A DNA stretch of 56,532 nucleotides from an uncultured Acidobacteriaceae bacterium (GCA_903842065.1 CAIMKZ010000103.1:1-56532), one strand, 5' to 3'; positions 42,115 to 51,126 are shown, numbered from the stretch's first letter. The notes: generated by a model not told the origin, from the sequence alone. Translations and numbers: made by a program.

Positions 42115-44106
42115 ATGATCGCAGGTAGCAGAATGCGGGTCCCGCTGGTCTGTGTTGTAGCGGCGTCACTTCTGGCCGGAGCCACGCCGCCCGCCCGCGC
42201 CGCCCTCTTTGGGAACGACCCGGTGCCGCAGTGGGCGCTCGATGCCTCCAAAACCAAGACGCCGGACTATGTGGGCGACGCCGCGACCGTCATTCTCTAC
42301 GACGAGTACGTGGAGACGATCGATGCGCAGGGCCGCGCCACGGAGCGGGAGCGCCAGGCGATCCGCATCCTCAAGCCGCAGGGCCGTGGCTCTAGTTGCT
42401 CGGTCAGCTACGACGTGGACGAGAAGATCAACTACTTCCGGGCGTGGACCATCGGCGCCGACGGAAAGCAGTACCAGGCCAGGGACGTGGACTTTGCCGA
42501 TCTGGGCGGATCGAACCTCCCCATTCTTCAGTTCACCGAGAAGACGCGCCTGCTGCATCCGCCGGCGGCCGACGTGGGCGCTGTCGTAATCTGCGAGACC
42601 GAAGAGGTGCTGGCCCCCTACATGCACGAGCAGTACTGGAGGATTCAGGGTTCCGATCCCTTCGTCTACGAGGCGATGGAGCTGAATCTGCCGCCGGGGA
42701 TGAAGTACGCCGATACCTGGCACCAATATTCTCCCGTCAAGCCGGTCGAGGCTTCGCCCGGCCACGTGCGCTGGGAGCTGCGCGATGTGAAGGCCCTCGA
42801 CGTGCGCGACGTAAAGTCAAGGCCCAACCGCGTAGCACTTCTGGGAAGAGTATCCGTGCACTGGGGCAGTGCGGGGGTTGAGGGGATCGACAACCAGTGG
42901 CGCGCGCTCGGCAAAGGCTACTCCGAACTAGAGGAGCATCGCGCCGACCCTACCCCTGAGATCACCGCGATGGCCCAGCAGTTGACTGCCGGCGCTCCGG
43001 ACTTCTACACGAAACTCAAGCGGATCACCGAGTACATCCAGAAGAACATCCGCTACTTCGTGGTGGAACGGGGCATCGGTGGCTGGCAGTCGCACTTTGC
43101 AGGCGACATCTTCCGCAACCGCTACGGCGACTGCAAAGACAAGACGACGTTGCTGATCTCCATGCTGGGCGTGGCCGGCATCAAGGCCACCTACCTGGCG
43201 GTGGATGACCGGCGGGGCGTAGTCGATCCGAGCGCGCCATCGTTCTACGGCGATCACATGATCACCGCCATCGAGGTGCCTGCCGAGGTCAAGGATCCGC
43301 GACTCCTTGGCGTGACCGAAGCAAAGGACGGCAGGCGTTACCTGATCTTCGATCCCACCAACGAACGCACTCCGGTGGGCAACCTGCCCGACTACGAGCA
43401 GGGCAGCTTCGGGCTGCTGGCGGCCGGCGACGCAAGCCAGGCGCTCGCCATTCCTGTGCTGCCGCCAGAGGCCAACGGGGCCGAGCGCAAGGGCACCTTT
43501 ACCCTGGCGGCCGATGGCGCGCTGAGCGGCGCCGTGAACAGCTCTAGCACCGGACCGGCAGGCGCAGACGTTCGGGGGATGCTGAAATATACGGACACAA
43601 AGGAGCAACGCGAGTCGCTAGAGAAGGCGGTGGGCCGGGACCTGCCCGGCGTCTCGCTGGTCTCCTATGAGTTCAACGAGCCGCCCGATCTTGAAAAGCC
43701 GCTGCTCCTCGACTTCAAGGTGACGGCGCCGCTCTACGCCAAGAAGGCGGGTCCACTGCTGCTGGTGCGGCCCCGGGTTATGGGTGACGTATCTCAGCAG
43801 CTCGACGATAAGCCGCGCACGGTTCCCATCGCGCTGGAAGCGACAGGACGCTGGCACGACTCCTTCGACATCACGCTGCCTTCCGGATTCGTAGTAGACG
43901 AGCTGCCCGATCCGGTCAGCATGGACACGGACTTTGCCAGCTACCACTCGAAGACCACGGCCCAGGGCAACGTGCTGCACTACGAGCGGGAGTACGTGGT
44001 GCGCATGGTGGAGATTCCGGCGGCGCGTTATGGGGACTTCAAGAAGCTGGAGGGCGCGATCCTCGAGGACCAGCGCGGTTCGGCCGTACTCAAAAGGCAG
44101 CCCTGA
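42115..44106 (+). CDS. DUF3857/transglutaminase-like secreted protein, intact triad, 663 aa
   Basis: The signal peptide is within the first 29 residues (CVVAASLLAGATPPARAA). A DUF3857 domain (ETIDAQGRATERERQAIRIL, VGAVVICETEEV) is followed by a transglutaminase core with catalytic Cys in RNRYGDCKDKTTLL, His in YGDHMITAI and Asp in LIFDPTNERTPVG. The C-terminal 200 residues are beta-rich. Such proteins are common, but substrates are unknown; cleavage or cross-linking of peptides at the envelope is possible. It lies 31 bp behind its inactive paralogue, so the two probably work together. Confidence 0.9.
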   Translation: MIAGSRMRVPLVCVVAASLLAGATPPARAALFGNDPVPQWALDASKTKTPDYVGDAATVILYDEYVETIDAQGRATERERQAIRILKPQGRGSSCSVSYDVDEKINYFRAWTIGADGKQYQARDVDFADLGGSNLPILQFTEKTRLLHPPAADVGAVVICETEEVLAPYMHEQYWRIQGSDPFVYEAMELNLPPGMKYADTWHQYSPVKPVEASPGHVRWELRDVKALDVRDVKSRPNRVALLGRVSVHWGSAGVEGIDNQWRALGKGYSELEEHRADPTPEITAMAQQLTAGAPDFYTKLKRITEYIQKNIRYFVVERGIGGWQSHFAGDIFRNRYGDCKDKTTLLISMLGVAGIKATYLAVDDRRGVVDPSAPSFYGDHMITAIEVPAEVKDPRLLGVTEAKDGRRYLIFDPTNERTPVGNLPDYEQGSFGLLAAGDASQALAIPVLPPEANGAERKGTFTLAADGALSGAVNSSSTGPAGADVRGMLKYTDTKEQRESLEKAVGRDLPGVSLVSYEFNEPPDLEKPLLLDFKVTAPLYAKKAGPLLLVRPRVMGDVSQQLDDKPRTVPIALEATGRWHDSFDITLPSGFVVDELPDPVSMDTDFASYHSKTTAQGNVLHYEREYVVRMVEIPAARYGDFKKLEGAILEDQRGSAVLKRQP

Positions 44107-44254
44107 CCTCAAACAGGCAGCGGACCGAGGGCGGGCTTGTCAACTGCCCCCGTGCCTAACTTGAATCCTGCCGTGTATTTACTATGCGCCGGGGGTTTTG
44201 TTTCTGCTAGATTCTGCTCAGGCGCGGACTCTGTGTGCCGCCCTCTGTCAATCT

Positions 44255-44740
44255 ATGCCATCGCCACTGAAGCGCAAACACGAGCAAGAATCGGCTACGA
44301 CGATCCCCGATCGTCTGTACTTCAAGATCGGCGACGTGGCTAAGATCTGCGGCGTCGAGGCCTACGTTCTGCGCTTCTGGGAGTCGCAGTTCCCGCAGTT
44401 GAAGCCGAACAAGAGCGGAACCGGGCAGCGGCTCTACCGCAGGCGCGACGTAGAGATGGTGCTCGAGATCAAGGAACTGGTACACGGCCAGGGATTCACG
44501 CTGGCCGGTGCGCGCCAGGCACTGGGGCAGAAGCAGAGGCCGGCTCAGACCGGACTCGCGCTGGTGACCGGCCCCGAGGCCGCCCCAAAGAGTATGCCCA
44601 TTGCCGTGCAGCGGATACGCGCGGAGCTTCTCGCCATCTCGGCGATGCTCACCGATCCCGATGCCCGACCGGTACCGCCGGCGCCGCCGCGCAGACGTAC
44701 GCGCTTCGCGGTGGTGTCGGGCGAACTCTTCCCTGTCTAG
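44255..44740 (+). CDS. MerR-family transcriptional regulator, 161 aa
   Basis: The winged HTH of MerR is clear: YFKIGDVAKICGVEAYVLRFWESQFPQLKPNKSGTGQ, RLYRRRDVEMVLEIKELVHGQGFTLAGARQAL. It belongs to the subgroup without a metal- or drug-binding domain; the C-terminal 70 residues are Pro/Ala/Arg rich. The Met at 44255 is preferred over the frame start at 44198. The target is unknown; no divergent operon is adjacent. Confidence 0.9.
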   Translation: MPSPLKRKHEQESATTIPDRLYFKIGDVAKICGVEAYVLRFWESQFPQLKPNKSGTGQRLYRRRDVEMVLEIKELVHGQGFTLAGARQALGQKQRPAQTGLALVTGPEAAPKSMPIAVQRIRAELLAISAMLTDPDARPVPPAPPRRRTRFAVVSGELFPV

Positions 44741-44779
44741 ACAACGATGCACTTGTACTAAGGCGTAACCAGCGCAGCC

Positions 44780-45490
44780 CTATTCTGCCTGTGCGGCCCT
44801 GTGCGCGTACTTGATCACATCCACATCGGAGAGCACGACCAAGCCCTCCTCGACCATCTGCTCGACGAGCGGCAGGATAGCTTCGATCTTCTCGGCAGAG
44901 TCGATGACTGACAGCATGATGGAGCTGTCGTGGCTCAGGTGCATGGGCTTGTCGCGGTGGACGCGGCGGTGCGCTCCGTAGCCGAGGATGCCGCGATAGA
45001 CGGTGGCTCCGGCGATGTCGTTGGCGCGCATGGCTTCAATCAGTGCCTGATGCAGCGGCTTGTCGCGCCAGCGGTCACTCTCGCCTATGTAGACGCGCAT
45101 CATCCTGGCCTTGCCCTCGATCTTCAGGTGCTCGGGGCCGGGCGCGGGGGCGGCCTTCGACTCGCGGGCAGGCTTGGCCACGGTGGTCTCCTGCACCTCG
45201 ACGAGGCCCGAGCCGGCCATCTCCTGGAGCTTGCCGAGCAGCGCCGCTACCTTCTCAGGCGCTTCGACGAACTGGATGACCATGGGCAGGCCGTCGGAGA
45301 TCTCGACGCTCGACGCGGAGTGCATATGGTGGTCCGCGCCGAAGCCGGCCACGCCTTTGAACAAGGTGGCTCCGGAGACGCCGCGATAGAAGAGGAAGTC
45401 GAGGATCGCGGAGGAGACAGGTACGCCGTGGCGGGTTGCGCCGTCGGAGACGTAGATGGAAACTTTGAGGGCTTTTCCGGCGCTGAGCAT
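44780..45490 (-). CDS. double DUF190 protein, 236 aa
   Basis: Two DUF190 domains lie in one chain. The first spans about 5-100 (ALKVSIYVSDGATRHGVPVSSAILDFLFYRGVSGATLFKGVAGFG). The second spans about 128-230 (KARMMRVYIGESDRWRDKPLHQALIEAMRANDIAGATVYRGILGYG). They are joined by a Pro/Ala linker. DUF190 has a PII-like fold and often travels with fluoride channels. It lies 21 bp behind crcB and should sense or gate it; that role is inferred. A fusion of two copies suggests a pseudo-trimer built from fewer chains. Confidence 0.9.
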   Translation of the reverse strand: MLSAGKALKVSIYVSDGATRHGVPVSSAILDFLFYRGVSGATLFKGVAGFGADHHMHSASSVEISDGLPMVIQFVEAPEKVAALLGKLQEMAGSGLVEVQETTVAKPARESKAAPAPGPEHLKIEGKARMMRVYIGESDRWRDKPLHQALIEAMRANDIAGATVYRGILGYGAHRRVHRDKPMHLSHDSSIMLSVIDSAEKIEAILPLVEQMVEEGLVVLSDVDVIKYAHRAAQAE

Positions 45491-45511
45491 GGCGGACTCC
45501 TCAGGAGGTAA

Positions 45512-45886
45512 TCATAGTAACTCGGCCAGCAGCGCGCCGCACCATGTGGCGGCCAGGCCGGCGGCGAGACTGCCGATGGAGTACGCCGCGGCGATCAAAA
45601 ACGCGCCGGAGCGAAGGGCGGAGAGCGTCTCCCACTCATAGGTGGAGAAGGTGCTGTAGCCGCCGACGAAACCGATGGGGATGAGATACCGCCAGGCCGC
45701 GCTGGTGCCGGTGCGCTTGCCCAGCCAGGTCATTGAGAAGCCGATGATGACACAGGCCGTGATGTTGATGACAAACGTTCCCCAGGGGAATCGGGAGCCC
45801 ATGCGGCCGGCCACGATCATGCCCACCGAGTAGCGGGCCACGGAGCCGAGCGCGCCGCCGAGCGCGACCAGGAGAAACTTCTGCAC
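45512..45886 (-). CDS. crcB: fluoride channel FluC/CrcB
   Basis: FluC exports fluoride as a dual-topology dimer. Four helices and family motifs are present: LGGALGSVARYSVG, PWGTFVINITACVIIGF with the pore Asn, and PIGFVGGYSTFSTYEWET with the Phe-box and central Na site. The start is a GTG at 45886 with AAGGA about 11 bases upstream. Because there is only one gene, a homodimer in dual topology is expected. Confidence 0.95.
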   Translation of the reverse strand: MQKFLLVALGGALGSVARYSVGMIVAGRMGSRFPWGTFVINITACVIIGFSMTWLGKRTGTSAAWRYLIPIGFVGGYSTFSTYEWETLSALRSGAFLIAAAYSIGSLAAGLAATWCGALLAELL

Positions 45887-45906
45887 AGGTGCCGTCCTTT
45901 CTGTTC

Positions 45907-45936
45907 ATCGTAGGGAGCGCGCGCGGGCGGTGTCAA
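45907..45936 (-). promoter_or_regulatory. promoter of the crcB-DUF190 operon
   Basis: On the minus strand TTGACA (45936-45931) and TACGAT (45912-45907) are 18 bp apart. The start near 45900 leaves only about 14 bases before the GTG, too short for a fluoride riboswitch. Confidence 0.6.
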
Positions 45937-46007
45937 CGCGGTATCGCCCATTAAGATGGTTGCGGGGGGCGTAGAGTGGCGTCAAGACGAGCCTGTTCGC
46001 CGGAGCT

Positions 46008-46997
46008 ATGTTCGTCGCCGCATCGTGCCTGAGCGCGCAGACGCAGGCAACTGCGCCGATGACCGCCTCGCCCACGCCCAGCGCATCGCCCGCGGCAAAC
46101 GGCGTGCAGCAGTCGCCATCTTTGCAATCGGTTCCGCGTGTGCCGGGTGTCGCCGCCATCTTCGAGGGGTTCAATGCGGGCGTCAACTACTCGGCCGTTC
46201 ACAACACCTCGATCGGCTGGTTCTCGGCTGTCACTCCGGCGCTCAGCTGGGCCTTCAACTCGCGCTACTCGGCGGACGTGAGCACGAGCGTCTACTTCAA
46301 GCGCCGCTACGCGGTGACGACAACATCGGGCGGCACGACGAAGCAGACCATCGTCGAGGACGCCGCAGATGCGGGCGACACGCTCATCGGCCTTCATGCC
46401 TCCTTTGCGCCCGCCAAGGTGGAAGACACGGTTACCGCAACCCTGTCGCTGCCCTCGGGCGACGTGAAGGCCGGCCTGGGTACGGGCCAGGTGACCTTCG
46501 ACTTTACCAATCACCTTGAGAAGTTCAAGGGACCGGCGGGATTCTTCCTCGACCTAGGCGCGGGCAACTCGTCGTATCTGTTCAACAACGCCGTTGACCG
46601 CAACTCGAGATCGCTCGGCGGACTTGCCCACTTTATGACCGGCGTCGATGGGTGGGTCGCGGGCCGGGTGTTTGTCGAGCAGGTGGTCTACGAGCAACTG
46701 CCCTTCGGGTCGCAGACCATCTACGCCAGAAATGCGCAGAACTCGCCGGGCGCGCCGCCACAGCCCCCCAGCGCAACCACTGTAAGCACAGGAGCCAGCG
46801 AGGACAACGGGCTGACGACGTACTTCGGGGTTCCGGCCGGGGGCAATGTGACCCTGTCGGGCTACTACAACCGGAGCCTTCGTCAGCACTCGAACACGAT
46901 CTCGTTCGGGGTGACGTGGGTTCTGCGGGGTTCGAATCGCAAGTGGCGTTCGCTGGTGGATCGGGCTCTCGAAGAGGCCGAGCGGGCGAAGCAGTAG
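46008..46997 (+). CDS. secreted/outer-membrane-like beta-rich protein, 329 aa
   Basis: The mature part is rich in alternating strands ending in aromatic residues (FNAGVNYSAVHNTS, RYSADVSTSVYFKRRYAV, VTLSGYYNRSLRQHSNTISFGVTWVL), like an outer-membrane barrel. The first ATG gives a signal lacking a positive n-region (MFVAASCLSAQ). In frame, nine codons upstream, GTC-AAG-ACG would start a far better signal (VKTSLFAGAMFVAASCLSAQ), but GTC is not a normal start. No stop intervenes until 45972. The family is not recognised. A helical tail ends the protein. Confidence 0.65.
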   Translation: MFVAASCLSAQTQATAPMTASPTPSASPAANGVQQSPSLQSVPRVPGVAAIFEGFNAGVNYSAVHNTSIGWFSAVTPALSWAFNSRYSADVSTSVYFKRRYAVTTTSGGTTKQTIVEDAADAGDTLIGLHASFAPAKVEDTVTATLSLPSGDVKAGLGTGQVTFDFTNHLEKFKGPAGFFLDLGAGNSSYLFNNAVDRNSRSLGGLAHFMTGVDGWVAGRVFVEQVVYEQLPFGSQTIYARNAQNSPGAPPQPPSATTVSTGASEDNGLTTYFGVPAGGNVTLSGYYNRSLRQHSNTISFGVTWVLRGSNRKWRSLVDRALEEAERAKQ

Positions 46998-47428
46998 GGC
47001 GGGCGGCCGAGTCTCGAGTTTGTGACCGGGAAGACGACGAACCCCAATCCCCAACCACTTGCCGATAATTTCCCCGTTTTGGTGCACTCTGAAGATGAAC
47101 CTATACAACGGTGGCCGGAATCATGCACCAACCTCAACAGACCTCGCAAGTCTTTTATAATCTGCACTTACTGGGAAAACACGTAAATGGCTTGTTTTCA
47201 ATGAGATGCATTTTCTGTGCGCGAAAAACCTACAGCCAGGGCTCAAATCATGGAATGAAAACCCTTATCCATCAACAAGATAGAAACTAATTCGTTTATT
47301 ATCATGCACTTAACAAGCAAGAAAAGGAAAACGCTTTATTTTCATACAGATGCAGGATTTTCCAGCAAAGACCGGTGGCCTCCCGCTAATCGCGATGCGA
47401 CTGCGAGGAACGAGGCACAGCCTGAGGT
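46998..47428. other. AT-rich intergenic island
   Basis: About 430 bp, much more AT-rich than the rest of the window between about 47090 and 47360. It has a perfect TATAAT at 47156-47161 without a good -35 box, and several short A/T runs. The open frame at 47304-47648 crosses the hairpin below and runs antisense into the ceramidase gene, so I reject it. A small RNA or a remnant of acquired DNA is possible. Confidence 0.45.
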
Positions 47429-47474
47429 GGTTTCCCAGGTCTCATCCGCCGCGGCGGACGAGACCTGGGAAACC
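47429..47474 (-). terminator. long hairpin after the ceramidase-like gene
   Basis: Arms of 15 bp (GGTTTCCCAGGTCTC at 47429-47443 and its complement at 47460-47474) enclose a 14-bp inner palindrome, TCCGCCG/CGGCGGA. Related elements occur at 13695-13724 and 48983-49004. It sits 38 bp after the stop and may act as a terminator. Confidence 0.7.
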
Positions 47475-47512
47475 CAGAGTATTGATGGGCTTGCTGCTTT
47501 GAAACCCGTGAC

Positions 47513-48913
47513 TCAGTGCGCGTTGAGATATTGGGTTTCGAGGTCGCGGATGGTGTTGACGATGGAGGTCTCGGCGCAGCCGGGCTTCAGGTTGCTGTTG
47601 AGGGCCTGGAAGGTCTGGTGGCCGAAGGAGGAGTCGTCGGGGATATAGCCCGAGTTGGACCTCTCGTTGGCGAGGGTGATGAGGACGGTGTTCTTCAGCG
47701 GAGATTCCGCTTTTGCTTCCTGCCCGATAAGGTCGTAGGTCTCCTCGCCGATGGGGACGAGGGCGACGGAGCCGATGCCGAGCACTCCGACGGAGATATG
47801 AATCTGAGGCCCGTCGACGTAGACGCCTTCAATGCCTTCGCGGGTGTTGGGGTCCATCTTGTCGCCGTTGGTGCGGGTGCGTCCAGGGCAGAGGACGTTT
47901 TTGGTGAAGCCGGCGATGCGCGCATCGGTGGTTGTGAACTTTGTCCAGGTCATGACGCGAATGACTTCTTCGCCGAGGATCTGGCCTTCGCTCTCGATGA
48001 AGCGGAGCAGGTCGTCTGCTACCTGGGGATCGGCCGGCTTGGTGATGAGGGGCTTTTTGTCGCTCCCGGTAACGCGCAGGGGGCCTTCGGACGTCTCGCG
48101 GTTCATCTCGTAACCGGTGATGCTGTCTCCGGCGCGGCTGGCCATTACGTTGGTCGAGGGGCGGAGATAGAGCGGGTTCTGGTCTCCGGCAGAGCCGAGG
48201 CCAAAGACCACGATGGCTTTCTCGGCGAAGGCCTTTTCGACGTAGCGGGACATGGCCTCGGGGAAGTCGCCGCTGGTGATGTTGACCGCGTAGGCGTTGA
48301 TCGGGTGCATCTCGTAACTGGTGTATGCGGCGATTAGCTCACCAGACGGCGATACAAACTTGATGACGGAGACGGTCTTGTCCGATGGTGCGTCAAGGTT
48401 GCTGAACTGGCCCCACTTTCGGGTTTCGGGCATGATGGTGTCGCGGTTGACGTTGAGATAGGCTTTGCCGGTTCCGAAGCCCATGCGCGCGGGCTGGAGC
48501 TTTGTTTTGGCCTGCTTTACGGCCTCGATCGCGGCCTGCGTGAGCGGATCGGGAGTGGCCGATTTGGGATCGATGCGTGCGGTGTTGTAGCTATGAGAGT
48601 GGGTCGCGGAGACGAGGATGTGATCCACCGGACAGTTCAACTCCGCAGCTACCTGCTTTGAGATTGCCGGCCAATCGAAGTTACTGCCCGGAATGCTGAT
48701 GAGCGCGGCCCGCGTGGCGCCGTTGTCGATAACGATGGCCCTTACGTTGACTCGTTGATGCTCGTACTTTGGCGTTACTGGCGGCAGGCTCGACCACCTG
48801 GTGACGTCGACCTTGGCCGCGCCGACGCGCAATGCGCTCTGGGCAGCCGCGTTGGAGGAAGCGACAAGACATGCCGCGGAGACGATGATTGCGATGAAGA
48901 TGCGCTTTAACAT
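47513..48913 (-). CDS. neutral/alkaline ceramidase-like secreted protein, 466 aa
   Basis: A signal peptide is present (IFIAIIVSAACLVASSNAAAQ). The domain matches the neutral/alkaline ceramidase N-terminal family: LRVGAAKVDVTRW, VRAIVIDNGATRAALISI, ILVSATHSHSYNTA (Zn-binding His), ITSGDFPEAMSRYVEKAF, VFGLGSAGDQNPLYL and GYIPDDSSFG. Ceramidases split the N-acyl bond of ceramide; many bacterial relatives have unknown amide substrates. It lacks the C-terminal Ig-like domain of true ceramidases. Two related hairpins flank the gene. Confidence 0.88.
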   Translation of the reverse strand: MLKRIFIAIIVSAACLVASSNAAAQSALRVGAAKVDVTRWSSLPPVTPKYEHQRVNVRAIVIDNGATRAALISIPGSNFDWPAISKQVAAELNCPVDHILVSATHSHSYNTARIDPKSATPDPLTQAAIEAVKQAKTKLQPARMGFGTGKAYLNVNRDTIMPETRKWGQFSNLDAPSDKTVSVIKFVSPSGELIAAYTSYEMHPINAYAVNITSGDFPEAMSRYVEKAFAEKAIVVFGLGSAGDQNPLYLRPSTNVMASRAGDSITGYEMNRETSEGPLRVTGSDKKPLITKPADPQVADDLLRFIESEGQILGEEVIRVMTWTKFTTTDARIAGFTKNVLCPGRTRTNGDKMDPNTREGIEGVYVDGPQIHISVGVLGIGSVALVPIGEETYDLIGQEAKAESPLKNTVLITLANERSNSGYIPDDSSFGHQTFQALNSNLKPGCAETSIVNTIRDLETQYLNAH

Positions 48914-49274
48914 GGTGCCTTCCTTCTCGAAACGTTGTACCTGGAGGATACGCGAGGCGGCGGGTGGATGTAAGTGGTCTCTCAGGTCTCAAAATCGAGA
49001 CCTGGGCCGCTCATGGTTGTGGTGAATTTGCCTGTCTGAAAGCCTGGATCACCTGCTTGTGCGGTTCAGGGTCTGGCGGGGCCCCTTGCCAAGCTGCCCG
49101 GCTTCGTTCTAGGCTATTGGTATGCGTCGATGTCGCTAACACCGTCCTGGTGCAAGCTCCGATGCTGAAGTGCGCCCAAGATCGCGCACGCATTCCCCAC
49201 TCATTAGCTGCACCGCTTCCCCCACACATTCGTAGCCAGTCCGGGCTGTTGGTCCCGGCAACAAGGAGATCATT
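48914..49274. other. intergenic region between ceramidase-like gene and cysK
   Basis: About 360 bp. It holds the hairpin at 48983-49004 and otherwise no gene or known riboswitch. The minus-strand frame here is antisense to cysK. GGCAACAAGGAGATC at the end supplies the cysK ribosome site (AAGGAG). Confidence 0.5.
48983..49004. repeat. CAGGTCTC hairpin repeat
   Basis: CAGGTCTC (48983-48990), loop AAAATC, and GAGACCTG (48997-49004). The arm sequence is shared with the outer stem of the hairpin at 47429-47474 on the other side of the ceramidase gene. Confidence 0.75.
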
Positions 49275-50246
49275 ATGGCGCGCATTGCCGCGAACGTTTC
49301 CGAACTGATTGGCCGCACTCCGCTGGTGCGGCTGAACCGTGTGGCCGCGGGGCTGCCCGCAACCGTAGTTGTGAAGCTGGAGAGCCAGAACCCAGCTTCG
49401 AGCGTGAAGGACCGCATCGGGTTGGCCATGATCGAAGCCGCGGAGAAGGCGGGCAAGATCACGCCGGGCGAGACCGTGCTGATTGAGCCCACCAGCGGCA
49501 ACACCGGCATTGCGCTGGCGTTTGTGGCCGCGGTGAAGGGATACAAGATCATCCTGACCATGCCGGAGACGATGAGCCTTGAGCGGCGCGTGACGCTGCT
49601 GGCCTACGGCGCGGAGATTGTGCTGACGCCGGGGGCGAACGGCATGAAGGGCGCAATCGCCAAGGCCAACGAGATTCTGGCGAAGACACCGAACGGCTTT
49701 ATCCTGCAACAGTTCGACAACCCGGCCAACCCGGCGATCCACCTGGCGACGACCGGGCCGGAGATCTGGAACGATACGGACGGCGCGGTGGACTTTCTGG
49801 TTTCCGGCGTCGGCACGGGCGGAACCATCACCGGCATCTCGAAGTACATCAAGCCGCTGAAGCCCGGGTTCAAGGCCATTGCCGTGGAGCCGACGGACAG
49901 CCCGGTGCTCTCGGGCGGCAAGCCTGGTCCGCACAAGATTCAGGGCATCGGCGCGGGGTTTGTGCCTACTGTGCTCGATACGGGGATCATCGACGAGATT
50001 GTGCAGATAAGCAACGATGAGGCTGTGGAGACAGCGCGGCGGCTGGCGAAGGAAGAGGGCCTGTTTGTGGGCATCAGTTCCGGCGCGGCGGCCGCGGCTG
50101 CATTGAAGGTGGCGGCAAGGCCTGAGAACGCGGGTAAGCTGATCGTTGTGGTGCTGCCCGACTTCGGAGAGCGGTACCTGTCGAGCGTGCTGTTTGAGCC
50201 GCTACGGCAGCAGGCGCTGGCGCTGGCGACCGAGACGATTGCTTAG
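49275..50246 (+). CDS. cysK: cysteine synthase A (O-acetylserine sulfhydrylase)
   Basis: CysK makes cysteine from O-acetylserine and sulfide with PLP. Key elements are [27 protein letters not shown] with PLP-binding Lys45, [32 protein letters not shown] and [22 protein letters not shown] precedes the ATG. It is followed after 63 bp by cysE, which makes its substrate; the two proteins form the cysteine synthase complex in other bacteria. Confidence 0.97.
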   Translation: MARIAANVSELIGRTPLVRLNRVAAGLPATVVVKLESQNPASSVKDRIGLAMIEAAEKAGKITPGETVLIEPTSGNTGIALAFVAAVKGYKIILTMPETMSLERRVTLLAYGAEIVLTPGANGMKGAIAKANEILAKTPNGFILQQFDNPANPAIHLATTGPEIWNDTDGAVDFLVSGVGTGGTITGISKYIKPLKPGFKAIAVEPTDSPVLSGGKPGPHKIQGIGAGFVPTVLDTGIIDEIVQISNDEAVETARRLAKEEGLFVGISSGAAAAAALKVAARPENAGKLIVVVLPDFGERYLSSVLFEPLRQQALALATETIA

Positions 50247-50290
50247 AGGCAGGGACTGAGGGACTAGGGACTAAGGGGCTAGTCCCTCAG
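50247..50290. repeat. AGGGACT-type repeat with 10-bp inverted arms
   Basis: After the cysK stop come AGGCAGGGACTGAGGGACTA, GGGACTAAGG and GGCTAGTCCCTCAG. CTGAGGGACT (50256-50265) and AGTCCCTCAG (50281-50290) can pair around a 15-base loop. It belongs to the same family as 21358 and 56411, and lies 19 bp before cysE. Confidence 0.7.
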
Positions 50291-50309
50291 CAAGAAGTGA
50301 AAGGCTGCA

Positions 50310-51044
50310 ATGAACATACTTGCCCGCATTCAGGATGACATCGCATCGGTGATGGAGCGCGACCCGGCCGCACGGACGTGGCTCGAGGTGGTGCTGTGCT
50401 ATCCCGGAGTGTGGGCGGTGTGGATTCATCGCATCACCCACTGGATGTGGAAGAGGCGTCTTCGGCTGGCGGCGCGGCTGCTCTCGCAGATCTGCCGGTT
50501 CACGACCGGAGTGGACATTCATCCCGGAGCTACGATTGGTCGGAGACTGTTTATCGACCATGCGACCGGCGTAGTGATCGGCGAGACGGCCATCGTGGGC
50601 GACGACGTAACCATGTACCAGGGCGTGACGCTGGGCGGCACCGGCAAGCAGCACGGCAAGCGGCATCCGACGATCTGCGACCGCGTGTTTATCGGCAACA
50701 ACGCCAACGTGCTGGGCAACGTAACGGTGGGCGAGAACTCGCGCGTGGGCGCGGGCTCGGTGGTGCTGAGCGACGTGCCGCCGAACTCGACCGTGGTTGG
50801 GGTGCCGGCGCACATCGTTTATCGCAACGGGCAGCGGGTGCTGATTACCGACCCGCACGATGTGAAGGACCCGCTTTCGGATGCGCTGATTGCGCTTTCG
50901 GACCGGGTGGAGGAGATGGAAGGCCGGCTCGGCACGCACGAGCGCTGGATCAATCCTCTGGCCGCCGAAGCGACCGAGCGCGAGGCCTACCGCATCGAGC
51001 TCGAACAGAGGCGGGCGTATGTGGAGATGGGCGAGGGAATATAA
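50310..51044 (+). CDS. cysE: serine O-acetyltransferase, 244 aa
   Basis: CysE acetylates serine with acetyl-CoA. The left-handed beta-helix hexapeptides carry the active-site and CoA residues: [76 protein letters not shown]. The N-terminal helical part is short, as in the plant/Gram-positive (EpsC) type rather than E. coli CysE. A C-terminal helical extension (about 170-244) is present. AGTGAAAGG lies before the ATG. Confidence 0.95.
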   Translation: MNILARIQDDIASVMERDPAARTWLEVVLCYPGVWAVWIHRITHWMWKRRLRLAARLLSQICRFTTGVDIHPGATIGRRLFIDHATGVVIGETAIVGDDVTMYQGVTLGGTGKQHGKRHPTICDRVFIGNNANVLGNVTVGENSRVGAGSVVLSDVPPNSTVVGVPAHIVYRNGQRVLITDPHDVKDPLSDALIALSDRVEEMEGRLGTHERWINPLAAEATEREAYRIELEQRRAYVEMGEGI

Positions 51045-51126
51045 AGGCAGGGGGCAGATTCCTTTGAAAATCTGGTTGATTCCGGGCGAAACGGCCTTAA
51101 ACTGTGCGTAATCATCAGGTGACGCC

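Noticed and set aside
45887..45960. Fluoride (crcB) riboswitch upstream of crcB
   Set aside because: GGGCGAT occurs but the remaining conserved loops do not, and the promoter lies inside this region, leaving too little RNA.
46930..46945. tRNA-like GGTTCGAATC box
   Set aside because: It lies inside the coding sequence of the 46008 gene, and no cloverleaf can be built around it.
47304..47648. 114-codon plus-strand frame
   Set aside because: It crosses a long hairpin and ends antisense to the ceramidase gene; no family features.
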